From positions 62,001 to 126,000 of the forward strand of contig WTXI01000098.1 in assembly GCA_022376515.1 (NCBI GenBank): 64,000 nucleotides of DNA. The letters run 5' to 3'. The notes beneath the pieces were generated by a model. The model was not told where the DNA came from. It made no database searches and saw nothing but the letters and a program-made list of their open reading frames with translations. The first letter of the stretch is position 1, and each line of letters begins with the position of its first letter. Origin of the DNA: Lactifluus volemus. Lineage: Eukaryota > Basidiomycota > Agaricomycetes > Russulales > Russulaceae. This document shows, one piece after another, positions 19,877 to 32,641 of the stretch. A program made the position numbers and the translations under genes.

Positions 19877-22800
19877 ATGTCAGAGTCTCTCACACCTTAT
19901 CGCTCATTGTCCTTACCTGAGCTGAGCAGCCCAGGTCCTCAAAGCTCCGGAGTAGGCTCCATCTATCGCGGCCATGTCAACGAGACGCAACAAATCTCGC
20001 TTCCCCTCCAAGTGACCCGTACGTGTCTTTATCATCCCACTCCAATAGATACTACAATTTTGTTTCGTTAGTCCTAAAAGCGCACAATCTTCCCCGTCTA
20101 AAGACCGTACTTGGAAGAAAGAGACGATTTTATGCTACTGTGAGCCATGGGGAGAGATCGTGGCAGACACAAGCCGTGCGGAGCGTGGGTCAACGTGTGG
20201 AATGGAACGAGAACGTCGACGCTTTGTGAGTCTTGTCATATTTGTGTTCCTACGGATAGCTGAGTCTCCTGCAGCACTGTACAACCATCCTCCAGTATCA
20301 CCATATCTCTTTATGTGAAGAAGACTGTGGGAACGGACGTCCTTATTGGAAGGCAGGAGATTACCTGTGAACCACGAAATGGTTCGCCTATTTCTTGGAA
20401 TTCTTAGTGATATTTCTGGCTGATCATCCTACACGAAGAACTTGACGTTGTTCTCGGTCATGCTAGACATAATACATCGGAGCCAGCCACAGTATTCCTA
20501 ACGATCGACGTGTCAGCAAACACAAGTTCCTCTCTGACTGGGGTAGTCAATACCCCGAACCCTGCAACGGCGGATCCGGCTAGCCCTGTTACTACGCGTA
20601 CTGATGTCCTTTCCATTAAGAGGGATATCACTGGGCTGCCAACAGCAGGAGGCCCGACGGTGGAGTCACGTGACAGAATCCGTCATGCTCAGGATGCTCT
20701 GGACAACATTGACACGATGAAGACGTGGAAAAATGCTGTGAATGCTGTGAAATGGGTAATGGGCGCTGTCAGTAAAATTGCAGAAGTATGCCCAGTATCG
20801 TTTTTGTTAATCCGTCCTGAGCTAACTTCCGCTGCTCAGCTGAACCCTTATGCAACACTAGCATGGAACATGCTCTCAAAGATCCCCGAGGTGCGTCTCC
20901 TTATCTTTTCATAGGACGACATCTCACTCTTTCTTATTCACCTTGCCGCCAGGTTTTGCTACAGCAAGTTCAGCGTGACGATAACATCCAAACATTACTT
21001 GAGGCGATAGTCGATGCGTTTGAATTCGCGGAAGAGGCCGACCCGTTACGAGACATCAGGCCGGAGTCTAGGCAAGCAAAGATCCTAGAGGACATGTTGA
21101 GATGCGTCACCGATTGTGCCGAATTTATCACATCGTATGCGGAGGACGTTAACGTTGGTACGTCGTCTTGGTCCCTCTTGTTGGTCATTATAAACATGTG
21201 GTTACAGGAAAACGGGTGTTGAAAAATATCGTCGGCCCAGTTGATGAAAAAATAGAACAGCACCGCTCGAACCTTGTCCGACTCCGAGAAAGTTTCCTCG
21301 CTCGTGCTATTGTCATCGCCGAGGTTACTGTGATAGAGGCTGGTGCGTAATTATCACTAGTCACACGATCGTTGGATGATCGATCTCACATGAGGAACAC
21401 AGAATTCAGTGCAACAATCAGAGAATTGCCATATAAAGGAGGCTGGCGATACGGAGATGAGATGCGCTGCCTTCCAGGCACACGTGAAGACTTCCTGGAC
21501 CATATTGTCAAGTGGATCGAGAATCCGGAATCAAATCGTGGGCTCGTTCTCTTTGGCCAGGCTGGCACGGGAAAGTCTTCGATTGCATATGAAATTGCAC
21601 ATCGTTTCCTAAACAAATATCTCGGCTGTTACTTCGCCTTTCTGAGGAAAGAGCAGTCGAGAGACGAAGCTTATCAGCTGTTCACGACAATTGCACGGGA
21701 TCTCTCCGATCGTAATCTTGCGTTCAAGCACGCCCTCGGCAGGGTAGTCAAGGATGAATCTTCCCTTCGCAATACCCGAAATTATCGTACACTTTTCGAA
21801 TCTCTCCTTGTTGAACCGCTGAAGGACCTGTCGCTCCCTCTCCCGGTTCTTATCATCATCGACGCATTGGATGAGAGCGGAGATGCAGTCGGACAAGCTG
21901 GATTACACACCTTTCTCGCCGAACACCTTGCCGACCTCCCACAAGAGTTCCGCATACTCATCACTTCAAGACCAGAGGGTGGTATCGAGCCTGCATTCAC
22001 AGGAGCATCGTCTGTCGACATGCTCTACATGGATGACAGTGAACTGGCCGCCAAGACGGAGCAAGATATTCTGTTGTATCTTGAGAAGAATCTGCCTCGG
22101 GACGTGTTCAAGGAGCATGGTGCTGAACTAGCAAAGGCATCAGAGGGCTTGTTCCAGTGGGCAGCTGCTGCATCCGGATTCATAAATGGCCCTCCTGCTA
22201 GCTTTGGCTTCAGCAAGAGAAAGTGTGTTCAGCGCCTGTTAGGACACTCTCGAGATGACAGTGGAGAAGATCCGTTGGACAAATTATACAAAGAAATTCT
22301 CGAGGGGTACTTCGGACCGCAAGAAGCTCAGATTCTATTTCGTTCCGTCATGGGACAGCTTCTTGCTGCAACCGAACCGCTCTCGATAGATTCCTTAATC
22401 ACCTTGCGTCGGCATGCCCCCATCGATGACGCCGAGGATTCTGATCCTGTTCTTGAAATGCTCCGTCACCTTGGCTCACTGCTGAGTCACGTGACTTCAT
22501 CCGATCACACGCGTCCCATCGTTCCTCTCCATACATCATTCCGCGACTTTCTGACGAACAAGAAGAATCACATGTTTTATGTGGACCTTGATGATGCGCA
22601 TCGTGAATTGGCGCATTCTTGCGTTAGCTTGATGCTCGTCAAGCTCAAGTTTAACATTTGCGAGCTCGAGTCATCATACCTTGCGAACAGCGATGTCCCA
22701 GACTTTAACTCTCGAATTTGCAAACACATTCCACCTGCTCTATCGTATGCCTGCATTTTCTGGGACAATCACTTAGGGCGTGTTGATTTCGAGCAAGACC

Positions 22801-25333
22801 TCTTCACGAAATTTGGATCCCTGTTCGAGACGAAGTTTCTATTTTGGCTTGAAGTGCTTAGCATCAAGTGCAAAGTAAGGGTTGCCCTTCCAGCATTGTC
22901 TTCTCTGACGACATGGCTACGGTCTGGCGAGAGTAAGGTATGTACATCTCATACTTGAATATGAATGATCACATCATGATAAAGTTACAACAGCCGTCTG
23001 AAACTGCGGAACATTTGGTGGCAATTGTGAATGATGGGTCCGCATTTGTGCGGTATTTTGGGATGGCCATTGCAAAGAGCGCACCGCATATCTATATTTC
23101 TGCCTTGCCATTCGCACCGTCCTCTTCCCTCATCGCCAAGCATTACCTTCATCTATTCCCTCGTACGCTGTGCTTGGGACGCGGGCAGTTGTCTCATTGG
23201 CCAGCGTTGGAAATGACGATTCAGGCACATGAAGGACCAATCCACTCTGTTGCGTTCTCACCAGATGGGCAGTGTATTGCCTCTGGCTCACGGGATTGCA
23301 CGATTCGGGTGTGGGATTCCACAACCGGGGAGCTTGTAGCAGGCCCGTTTACTGGACACACTGGCACTGTCGAGTCGGTTGCATTCTCTCCTGGCGGGCG
23401 GCACATCGCATCGGGCTCGAGGGATGGTACGATTTGGGTGTGGGATGCTGCAACAGGCGAGATCTTCGCAGGCCCGTTTACCGGTCACACCACCATGGTC
23501 CTTTCTGTGGCATATTCGCCGGACGGGGAGCGCATCGCCTCGGCCTTGGGCGACGGCACCATTTGCGTATGGGATGTTGCAAAAGGAGCCGTCGTAGCAG
23601 GGCCGTTTACTGGGCACACTACATGGGCCCGTTGTGTTGCATTCTCGCCGGACGGGAAGCGCATCGCCTCATCCTCGGGAGATTGCACAATTCGGGTGTG
23701 GGATGCCGCCACAGGAGAGGTAGTAGCAGGCCCGTTCACAAGACACACTGACGATGTCTACGTGGTTGCTTTCTCACCAAACGGGCAGCTCATCGCATCG
23801 GCCTCGACAGATCGCATGATTCACGTGTGGGACGCTGCAACAGGAGAAATCATAGTGGGGCCATTCATTGGACACACCGATGAGGTCTACTCTATTGCTT
23901 TCTCACCAGATGGGCAGCTCATTGCCTCGGCCTCATTCGATCAAACGATTCGTGTCTGGGATTCTGCGACAGGAAACGTTGTAGCAGGACCGTTTATTGG
24001 ACACACCGATCACGTCCTTTCTGTTACATTCTCTCCCGACGGGCAACGCGTCACATCGGCCTCATTCGATCGCACGGTTCGTGTGTGGGGCATCACAGCT
24101 GACGTCGTAGTCGACCCACTTCCTGGTCACACCAATTGGGTCTATGCTGTTGCATTCTCACCGGATAGCCGGCGCGTTGCCTCAGGCTCATACGATCATA
24201 CAATTTGCGTGTGGGATACCACAACAGGGCAAGTCGCGTCGGGCCCAGTTACTGGACACACTGGTCGGGTTTACTCTATTGCATTCTCACCAGATGGGCA
24301 GCGAATTGCCTCAGCCTCGGCGGATCGCACGATTCGTGTGTGGGATGCTGTAACAGGAGAGATGGTAGTAGGCCCGTTTACTGGACACACCGATGGGATC
24401 AATTCTGTTGCATTCTCGCCAGACGGGCGGCGTATTGCCTCAGCTTCGTATGACGACACCATTCACATCTGGGATGCCGCCACAGGAGTGGTCGTTGTCG
24501 GCCCATTTTCTGGACACACCGATCGAGTTTTTTCCGTTGCATTCTCGCCGGACGGGACACGTATCGTATCGGCCTCAGGAGATGACACGATTCGTGTGTG
24601 GGATGCTGATAATGGAGAGGCCATAGCAGATCCGTTCACTGGACACACTGAAGCGGTCAGATCTGTTGCATTTTCTCCAGATGGGAAGCACATCGCTTCG
24701 GCCTCGGCAGATTGCATGATTCGCATATGGGATGCGGCAACAGGAGAGGCCATAGTAGCACCATTCACTGGACATACAGATGAGGTCAACTCTGTTGCTT
24801 TCTTGCCCGATGGGCAACGTATCGTCTCAGCCTCAGACGATCGCACGATTCGCGCGTGGAATTCTGCCACAGGAGAGGCCATAGCATGCCCTTTTACAGG
24901 TCACACAGGTCGGGTGCTTTGTGTTGCATTCTCACCAGACGGGCGGTGGATTGCTTCGGCCTCGGAGGATAACACGATTCGCCTATGGGATGCTCCAACA
25001 GCAGCAAACCCGCTTAGGAAGTCTGGATACACCGAATCGGTCGACTCTGTTGTAGTCTCGTCGGACATTACGGGCCGGGCCTCACACGATCACACGGTTT
25101 GTGCCAAAACAGAAAATATTGGGAAGGACGACATTATGAACAAATTTCTAATTAATAGTGATGGGTGGATGTGTGGGGAAAAGAGAGAACTGCTTCTGTG
25201 GATTCCCCAGGTTCACCGACCATATTTTCATAGGTCCAACACTGTCTGGATAGGAGGCAGATACGAAACTTGGCTTGAACTGCAAAATTTTGTACATGGA
25301 TCAGATTGGGCTACAGTACATCACGATGTCTAA
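19877..25333 (+). CDS. NLR1: C2-NACHT-WD40 NLR (STAND) protein, 9 exons, 1671 aa, intact
   Basis: Fungal NLRs of this build are thought to act as intracellular sensors that trigger a response, often incompatibility-type cell death, after ligand binding to the repeats. Exons: 19877-20018, 20072-20225, 20275-20381, 20439-20785, 20840-20890, 20953-21157, 21208-21342, 21403-22937, 22994-25333; the sum is in frame with no stop. The N-terminus (about aa 45-160) is C2-like (LQVTLVLKAHNLP, KRRFYATV, TISLYVKKTVG). A helical linker follows. NACHT has Walker A GQAGTGKSS (about 432), Walker B LIIIDALDES (about 545) and an ILITSRPE sensor block. Fourteen 43-aa WD40 repeats span about aa 970-1570, enough for two seven-bladed propellers. 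The last 100 residues are conserved among copies but unassigned. Effector activity of the C2 domain is inference. Confidence 0.9.
23226..25021 (+). repeat. Fourteen 129-bp WD40-coding tandem repeats of NLR1
   Basis: Each unit encodes HTxxVxSVAFSPDGxxIASAS-type residues and ends with IRVWDxxTG....GPFTG. Thirteen units are 43 codons and the seventh is 42 (ITADVVVDPLPG). The framework is nearly identical, while residues after HT, after SPDG and around the D of SASxDxx vary. The repeat number and order match those of NLR2 and NLR3. Confidence 0.9.
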
Positions 25334-25696
25334 ATAGCGTCGGTTGCAGTTAGGTTTTTTATTTCAAAGTCCCTAAGCTCACGAGACTGTCTGTACCTGT
25401 TACTATTACTACAGTGTGGTGGCTGACCTGTTTATATATCACTCACCAAGGAGTATCTGCGTGATTGTCTGGAGCGCTTTCAGAGTTTGCTCGCGCTTCC
25501 CCACCTTTTCTGCAAGCCACCATGAACTACACCTCTAGGGGCTGCCCCTCTCAAAGCTCCGTAGCACGTTCCCCATCTCTGGAGCTGCCGCAGTTGAGGT
25601 TACCGCCAAGTCGTTGGAATCACTGCGTCCGCATCCAACTGCAAATGGACCTTCTGAGGAGGGCGGCAGCAGGGACTCTTTAGCCAAGGAGATGTC
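25334..25696. other. NLR1 3' flank, conserved in all units
   Basis: This stretch holds the NLR1 transcript end and a segment conserved to unit 2. A frame reading MNYTSRGCPSQSSVARSPS (25521) is shared by units 1 and 2 but has no further support. The unit 3 homology stops inside this stretch at 57088. Confidence 0.35.
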
Positions 25697-27620
25697 TCAT
25701 GTGGTGGAACCCGAGCAGGTCTGCGACCCAGAAAAGTCAGTTGGACCCATCACGTTATATTTGGTTGTGGTTCCGATGTAGCTCAAACTCCACATCTCCC
25801 CTCTCACACCAAGCCCACCCGCCTCCGAGTCAGCGCCAATAACCCTCGCCCCAAACCGAATCAACATGCTGATGGCGTCACGCATCGCGATTTTCTCACA
25901 CTGAGAGGACGCATGACACGTATATCGATTCCCTGAAAAGCAGAGGTGTACGTTATGCACGCACATCGCGCGCCAAGTGCGAGGAACACCGGCGGCGGTG
26001 GTGGTGGTGGTGGAGGCATTTAAACACAAATCTAACAAACCCGATGACGACAACGACGACACGGACGAAGCATGTCGATCACGGTGATGATGATGATGCC
26101 AGCGACCACCTTGACAGTCCTCCGAGGTACCGGCGGCCTCGCTCCTCGTCGCACCACCTGTTGGATGATGATGCGCGGTGTAGTTCAATTTATACGCCGG
26201 ATATCCAGGCAGCCAAAACTGCACAGGCGGTAGTAGAGGCACGGGAGGTACAACTTTCGTAGGACGACCACCACCGTCCTCCCCGTATTCACGCTCGCCG
26301 ATATCGGCGTCGGATGCTATCGTCGGAATTGACGTCAGTTTCAACAACGGGTCGTTCAGGGCCACGGGGAATAATAGATACAGGCTCGGGCGACGCTGCA
26401 CATGAAGGGGTTTTTTCCGTTGGACAAGATTGATGCAGCGCCACCTTGTATGCAGAATGGCCGCCAGGATCGCTTGCGTGCAGGTCCCTCAGTTGGCTTT
26501 AGCACCGTAACGGACAGCAGCACTGTGGGCACGACTTGTCGTGGCTGCTGTGACAATTACCTTGAAAGGGAGATTGATCGGGTGATAGCACGATGGATGC
26601 GCCGGGTGTGGTGAGCCTGTCGGGTGAACCCGATAGATTAGACGAGACGGCAACGTCCTCAAGAGGGGGCGAGGCCCACAACACACTATCGGCATGCCCA
26701 TCAATGAGCCACTTGCCAAGCATTTCTTGTGCCCAGCCCATCTCGCGCTCGACCTCCTCCCGTTCTTTCCCGTCTTTCCTTCTCCCCCTCCAGCCTTTCC
26801 TTGAGCTTCTCCAAACACTCTTCACGTTTCTTGGCACTCCACTCCTTAGGTGGGTTCACCTCGGGGCCATCCAGAGAAATGTTCACTTCGAAGAGCTGGC
26901 GTCCGGTGCGTCCGAGCTTGAGGTATCCTTTCTGTGCCCAATCCCGTATGTCTGAGTCATCTGAGTCGAGAAACAGAGCGAGGCGCCTTGCGCATGGCTC
27001 GCCCGCAGTCAGCTCGGGGAGGTGGGATGTTTTTGGGCCCGGGTAGTCCCATCCAAGGTGTGAAAGGGTCGCTTGGATCCGGTGTCGTTGATTTCTCAAG
27101 GGCATCGGGATAGGAAATGCGGAGATGATAGGCAGCAAGGAAGGCAGAGTGAGGTTCGAGTCTGAGTGCGGGGAGTACGTTGGTGTGACCATGGATTTTC
27201 TGGGGAGGTCGATCCGTTACATGGGACAAGTAAGGAATCAGTGATTGGGGAGATCACGGGAGGAGTGTCCCTACAGCAGTGCTCACATATGTCGGGAGGG
27301 TCATAATGTATTACCTGAGTGGAGATGCTGCAACGCAACGGAGGGTGCCTTTGGTCGTCTGGAATTAACAGCACTTGAACGGCAAGTGGAGGTTTCGATG
27401 CGGGAGGAATGAGTTGGGGAAGATGAAACGATGGAGGGTGATATCAAAGAGGACAATGTGACAGATGGTTCACTGCTATAAGTCAAGTCACTGCCTCCGA
27501 TAGTGGCCGTCCTCCACCGATCGACATCACTATAAGAAATGCCGGACTTGTTCCCGGGACTACGCTTGGAATAGGGTACAACAACGCCGTCATATCTAGA
27601 AGGATAGGCATACACGTGGG
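25697..27620 (-). CDS. G3: unidentified minus-strand multi-exon region, units 1/2 junction
   Basis: Minus-strand pieces conserved between this copy and 44880-49210 suggest one gene: a first exon with PSRYDGVVVPYSKRSPGNK, DVDRWRTATIGG and a serine-rich stretch (27600-27310); a CEHCCRD cysteine block (27290-27260); a piece with DDSDIRDWAQKGYLKLGRTG and GPEVNPPKEWSAKKREECL, strongly charged (26960-26780); and a C-terminal part rich in His/Ser/Thr (26400-25700). A one-base difference between the copies near 27310 shifts the frame here. I do not recognise the family and cannot give reliable splice sites or a start codon. Confidence 0.35.
25985..26100. repeat. Trinucleotide-rich tract inside G3
   Basis: GGCGGTGGTGGTGGTGGTGGAGGC at about 25992-26017 and GATGATGATGATG-type runs nearby give poly-Thr/poly-His or poly-Asp depending on strand. 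The matching tract in unit 2 (45165-45195) has a different repeat count, as expected for slippage. Confidence 0.6.
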
Positions 27621-27789
27621 CGTGACGCTGCGCTTCCTTTGGATAGATGGACTTGGGCTCTTTTCTCTATTTTGAGAGGGCAAAGGGCTTCTTCGATGAG
27701 TATGAGAAGATTTGAATAAGCCAAACTCAAAGACAGTGCTGAAGTCTGACTTGCTGCTGTGACTGAGAGTTGTTAGATTAGAAACACTT

Positions 27790-28415
27790 ACCATTCGGTA
27801 TATTGAGCCCTCTCCAATGTTCCTTGTGAGCCACATGCCCCATCGGGTGAGTATTGGCCCGAAGGAAAAGGCACACGCGTATTTGACATTGACCGTAGTT
27901 TGCTGGAGTAGTTGGATATGTGAAAAAGCTCGGGCGGGTGCTGCACAGGTACGTAATGGCATATATGAGAGGAGGAACACCGCAGACCCGATGAAAGCGA
28001 CATGGTACGGGTATCGGGCAGCGGCGTATGCAGAGGATGTGAGATTAGCGCTGTGCTCGGCCCGGCAAAAAACTGTGAGCCACTCGAAGCCCAAGCCATT
28101 GCATGTCGTGCAACCGGAGGGGGTCAGTTTTAAGATGGACAGGCATGTGCTCGAATGGCAGAAGTGGAAGATGCACATTGGTGGATTACTCGTAACAGTT
28201 TCCTAACGATCTACATCCGCTGATTTGTGCCTCTGAATGGTGTCCATGAATGTAGACTTCAGCCATCGTGAAGGAATTGCGCTCTCGGCGATCATATGGA
28301 GTCTTGTGCCCGTTACTTTACTGTCCCTCGCTCACAGTGATGGTGGTGCCCTATGGCGCACCCGAGTATCCTCATCCGCGAATGTTTTGCTTTTGATAGG
28401 TGTACTGAGATGACC
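27790..28415 (+). pseudogene. Copper amine oxidase 3'-region remnant, unit 2
   Basis: HVVQPEGVSFKMDRHVLEWQ followed by KWKMHIG is at 28102-28180, then an intron-like GTGGATTACTC...ACTTCAG and a SHREGIALSA block (28261-28295), then, in another frame, MVVPYGAPEYPHPRMF (28340-28387) followed by a stop. The order matches copper amine oxidases, but the frame change and the absence of the TPQ/copper-ligand part show it is decayed. An opposite-strand open frame of 231 aa covers the same bases and is judged spurious. Confidence 0.65.
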
Positions 28416-28969
28416 AATGGAAGGACCAGAGAAAGAAGATATAGACAAAATGACGCTCAATTAGAGTATAACATTCTACTGCGATCTTACTCTACCCGCC
28501 TCCCACCTTCATATAATGCACCTCTCACCTTGCATCCGTGGCAGTTGTATCAGTGTGGCAGAGAGCGGTAGGTGAGTCCCACTCTCCACCGTTCCTTGTA
28601 TTTATCCGAGATAAAAGAGGTTCAAAAGGGTCCGAGATCAAACAAATCTATTGCGAAATGAGGGGTGTACTCTCGGAAAACATCGAATGGTCGGGCAAGT
28701 CGGGAAATCTGAGGAAGGAAAAAAAAAGGTTACGTAACCTTTTGATGGTTCCTGCAAGGCACGGCGAATATAGCCCGCCAGCCAGACCCCGTAAACCCCT
28801 GCCCAAGTCGCCGAGAATTTTTATTTTGAAGATATTGCAGCACACACCCTGCCCCCGTTCTTCTTGCTCAGGCTGCCACCACGACACGCAAGCCGCGACT
28901 GCCACAGCACCTAGCTCGGGGCTCGAGCGCCGTAGCCGCGGCGCCGCTCCCTCACCACGCTTCTCCCCG

Positions 28970-29672
28970 CTACTACCACTCGTCGATAAGACAACTGGAG
29001 CGGAAGTACCCTACCTGTACTGGGAAGCGGTGTGAGTTTAACTCCGAACCTATCTTGTCTGGCTGTGACTGAATGTTCCTCCTTAGCGTGAATCCTCATC
29101 TCAGAACTTCTGATGTCTCGTGCCTCCACTCTTATAGGCAACGCGGAGACATTCGATCCTTCTCATCCAACAGTGACTCCGGGAAACTCGATCTTTCTCT
29201 CCATAGGCAAAGTTCCAGGCTACTTAGATGCCGCCCTCAAAGCCCTCGCCTTGCACACGGAAGCGCGCACCTCGTTCATCACGTCCGTATCTATTCTCCT
29301 CACTTCGAAGACAATGTATCAACGTGGCATATTCGGTGACTGTTCAGATATTGGCTACCGGATTTGCTAAAGCACGAGTACGTCGCGCTCCGGTTCCTCC
29401 CACAGGAATCGTACGAGCAAGCTGCGCCGATGGTCGTCTCTCCCACGGCTGACGTGGTCACACACGTGTTCATGCTCTTCTGTGGTGTAGCCTCCGCCGA
29501 CGTTGAATTTTGGCAATCCGCGAGCGCACTTACGTCCGCGGTAGACGATACAATATCCTGGAAGGAGGTTGTCGGGGTCGACGCAGCGTGTGGGCATGAT
29601 CTGAGGTTGTTCCGTGTGCTGGAGTGGGGTGGAATTGAGATTGAGAGAGGGCGATGCTATTTGCGGAGGTGA
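28970..29672 (+). CDS. G2, unit 2 copy (unidentified, best preserved)
   Basis: Exon pieces: one ending LPLVDKTTGAEVPYLYWEAV before a GTGAGT donor (29032); a short one with VNPHLRTSDVS; one with NAETFDPSHPTVTPGNSI, KVPGYLDAALKALALHTEAR and TSFIT; and a last exon starting YWLPDLLKHEYVALRFLPQ. The last junction (AC|GTCCGT...TTCAG|ATATTGG) keeps the frame. The stop used in units 1 and 3 (GAGTGA) is changed here to GAGAGA, adding nine residues to 29672. The 5' end of the gene is not defined. I recall similar RFLPQ...YE.AAP proteins as uncharacterised in mushrooms, but cannot name a function. Confidence 0.5.
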
Positions 29673-32641
29673 TGATAGATGGGTAATGTACTGATACGCA
29701 AGGGCTTTGATTTTTGCTGTCGTCAGTGCCCATGATTCTCAGTCTTGGTAACATGAGACGACACCGACAATGTCATTTTGTGAATCTGCGCATAAAGTTG
29801 GCGGGCCTACACTGTTGATGTTGTGTGCTGTTTGTTCTCAGCGCCCTAAGTCGAAACGTGGGGTGTGTGCATCCCTCCTTGACCTCTTACCACCACCATC
29901 TCTTCAGAACCCGCCTGGTATCCTCGCGACCTGAATAGCTGGTACGTCCTCTAGTCGCTGCTTTCAACACTCACGGCTGTCTCCCTTCAAATTCTACGTT
30001 GTCTCGCCTGCTCTCCCACTTCCCTTCCTCCCCCCCTCCTCCCTCCATGGACCCCACCGTCCGCCCTGCCTCTCCCCTTCCCCCCTCTCCTCACTTTCCG
30101 CCGCTCCCGGAGGAATACGTCCCCAACGTTCCCTCTGTCCCGGTCCCACCTCCCTTTGGCCTCCAGCTTGTCCGCCTCGTTACTGGAGAACCTGACTTGA
30201 CCCACACCACTGACACCCTCCCCATCCCTGATTTCTCTTTCTTCGACGAGATCCCCAATGGAGGGACCGCTCGGGACGCCCTCGTCCGCCTCTCCGAATT
30301 CTTCAGCCACAGCTTCGCCACTCCGGATAACCTCGGTGTCCCGCACATCGTTTGGCTCCGAGTTGCAAACAACCTCCTCCTACAGATGCACGCAGGCTTT
30401 CGCCGGGTCCTGTCCCACGTCCACCCCGATCGCCTCGCAGACACCTACCCCCTCCGTGCAATGGCAGACTCTGACGAGTCTCATTTCCGCCTCTTTGCCG
30501 AGACCCTCTCCACCCTCTCCTCTGTCCTCTCCTCGGTTAAAGAACACCCTGGATCCTGGTCCGTCTGCATGCGTTGCCTCGACGACTGCAATGCCACCCT
30601 CCCTCCGGACTCTGATCTCCGAGCCACCCTCATGACTTGCGGAAATGACATCCGCGCGGCCCACACCACGATCTTCAACGCCGCCCACGCACGCCTCGTC
30701 CATGAGGCCGATGACTGGCAAGTAGACACACTCGCTGACATCGAATCTACCATGCTCGCACAACTCCTCGACACCCCTGTCAACTCGGCCACTCCCGCCT
30801 TCAACGACTGGGTCCATCAGATCGCCATGCACGTTAAGGACATACTCATTCCAGCCCTAACCGAGCCGGAGCGCCGCAACACTCTCGATCGCCTTACCCG
30901 CGAGGCTTTTGCCGACCTCCAGCTTCAGGCCGCCGAGGCCCGCACCGCCGAATGGGAGCGCCTTAAGGCCATAGCTCACTCCGATCTCGAATCTGAATAT
31001 ACCGCATACAAGGAACAGCTCCGCTCCGACTTTGATGCCGATCTCCTAGCCTACAAGAACCAACTTAAGATTTCAAACCAAGAAGCCAAGGAAGAAGCGC
31101 GCTTACAGGCGGCCCGGGCCCTGGCGCCCCCGCCTAAGTCGGCGGCTAAGGCTGCTCGCAAACTCCACCGCATTGACCCTCTTGCTCGCCCCGCTTCCCG
31201 GGCCGGATCCGACGCCTCTCCGGACCGCACCCCTATGTCTGCACCAGCCATCACCACCCTCGATCCTCCTCCCCTCTCCTTAGACGAGCCCTCTCAGCAG
31301 TCACAACTCATCCCTACTCCCCCTGGCCCCTCCGCTTCCACACCTGCCCCCCTCCTTCCCCCTCCCACCTCCGATACCGCTGCCGCCGATCCCCTCGTTG
31401 CGAAGGTTAGGCGCCTCGAGGACACCATCGCTTCTTTCACTTCCGCTCTGAAACAAGTCTCCGATCGCGTCGATTGCCTCGAGGTCGCCTCCCTTTGGGA
31501 CTTCCCGGAGAATTCAGCTGACGACATCCCAATGGCACCCCCCTCCCTCCCACCGGCACCCCCGGCCCCCACCCTCCCCTCTGCTCGTCCTCCTGTCACT
31601 CAAGTGACCACTATCGCTTCCCTCCCACAACAAACGTACCCGGCTTCCCGGCCCCCGGCCCCCACCAACCCGGCTCCCACTGCGCGCATCGACGATGCCA
31701 ACGCGGCCATGCAACTTGACTATCCGATCCCTGCTGACCCTGCGACCGCAGCGGGCTATGAGACTGCACCCCCTCCCTCCCCTCCCACATGGACAACGGT
31801 TCCCGCAACCGGCAAAGGCAAAGGCAGAGCTGGTCCCTCGTACGCCCAAGCCTCCCAACAACGCACTCGCGACACTTCCCCACCCATCCCCTCCTCCCAG
31901 TCCCCTCCCCCGCCCTCGATTCTTACCAAAGCCGAGCTCGCTAAGATGACGCGCCCCCAACTCCTTGCCGCATACAAAGCACGCACTGGCCGCCGCATTA
32001 CAGACCCGAATCTCACCATCGCTGCCATCATCGACTTGTATCTTACCAAACCTTCACCTCCCCTACCTAAGACACAGAAGCCGCCCCCTCCCACCACCTC
32101 CACGAACTTTGTAATCATCCGTACCACCCCAGTCCAACTTGGGGAGCCACCCCGGGGCGACGCTGGCGCCATCACCCGGGATCTCCAACTTCGTCTCCGC
32201 CAATGCGCCCCCGCCGATCGGAACGCCGTCACCCTTCTTGCTGGCAAATGGGCCGGCCCTAACTCCCACAACTTCATTCTCACTTTCGCGGGGTCCCCTG
32301 CTCTCGAAGCCGTACAGCGAGTGCGCAAGGTCCTTCTCGACCCTTTCCCGAACTGCAGGCTCGCCCCCAGAAGGGCACTGCCAACATCCTTATCAATGGA
32401 GTCCCAGTCATCCGTGACGAAAACTGTTCCCTCCCTTCCGAAGAAGCCCTCCTCAATGAAATCACTTTGAATCCGACCTTTGAAGGAGTCACCCTCCTCG
32501 CCCCCCCGCGCTGGCTACGCCGCGACCATGAAATTGAACTCTTCGCTAGACATGCTTCCATTCTTCTCACTATCCTTGATCCCGACGGCTCTATCGTCCC
32601 TCGTCTGATCCGTTCCCCCCCTGCCTTCTTCGGGGAACATA

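Larger units (their letters stand above)
671..27457. repeat. Tandem unit 1 (amine-oxidase remnant / G2 / NLR1 / G3), carrying a Helitron
   Basis: The segment is homologous to 27458-49038 and 49039-57088 in the same order and orientation. Without the 16.7-kb Helitron at 1996-18704 it is about 10.1 kb long. Matching landmarks are the HVVQPEG block (1312, 28102, 49682), the G2 exons, the NLR start (19877, 39037, 51500) and the CACTCACCAAGGAGTAT stretch after the NLR. Unit borders are set where the copia insertion breaks homology; in a tandem array the true repeat phase is arbitrary. Confidence 0.85.

Noticed and set aside
22940..22993. Separate WD40 protein starting at the ATG in 22940
   Set aside because: This segment is the last NLR1 intron; joining 22937 to 22994 continues the NLR in frame.
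24463..24882. Minus-strand repeats rich in SGENAT / VCPVNG
   Set aside because: They are the antisense shadow of the WD40 repeats, present opposite all three NLR genes.
27483..28178. Minus-strand 231-aa open frame with hydrophobic stretches resembling a membrane protein
   Set aside because: It lies antisense to the copper amine oxidase blocks, and in the other units the corresponding frame is interrupted differently.
29999..30046. Start of LINE ORF1 at 29999
   Set aside because: The codon there is TTG; the first in-frame ATG is 30047.
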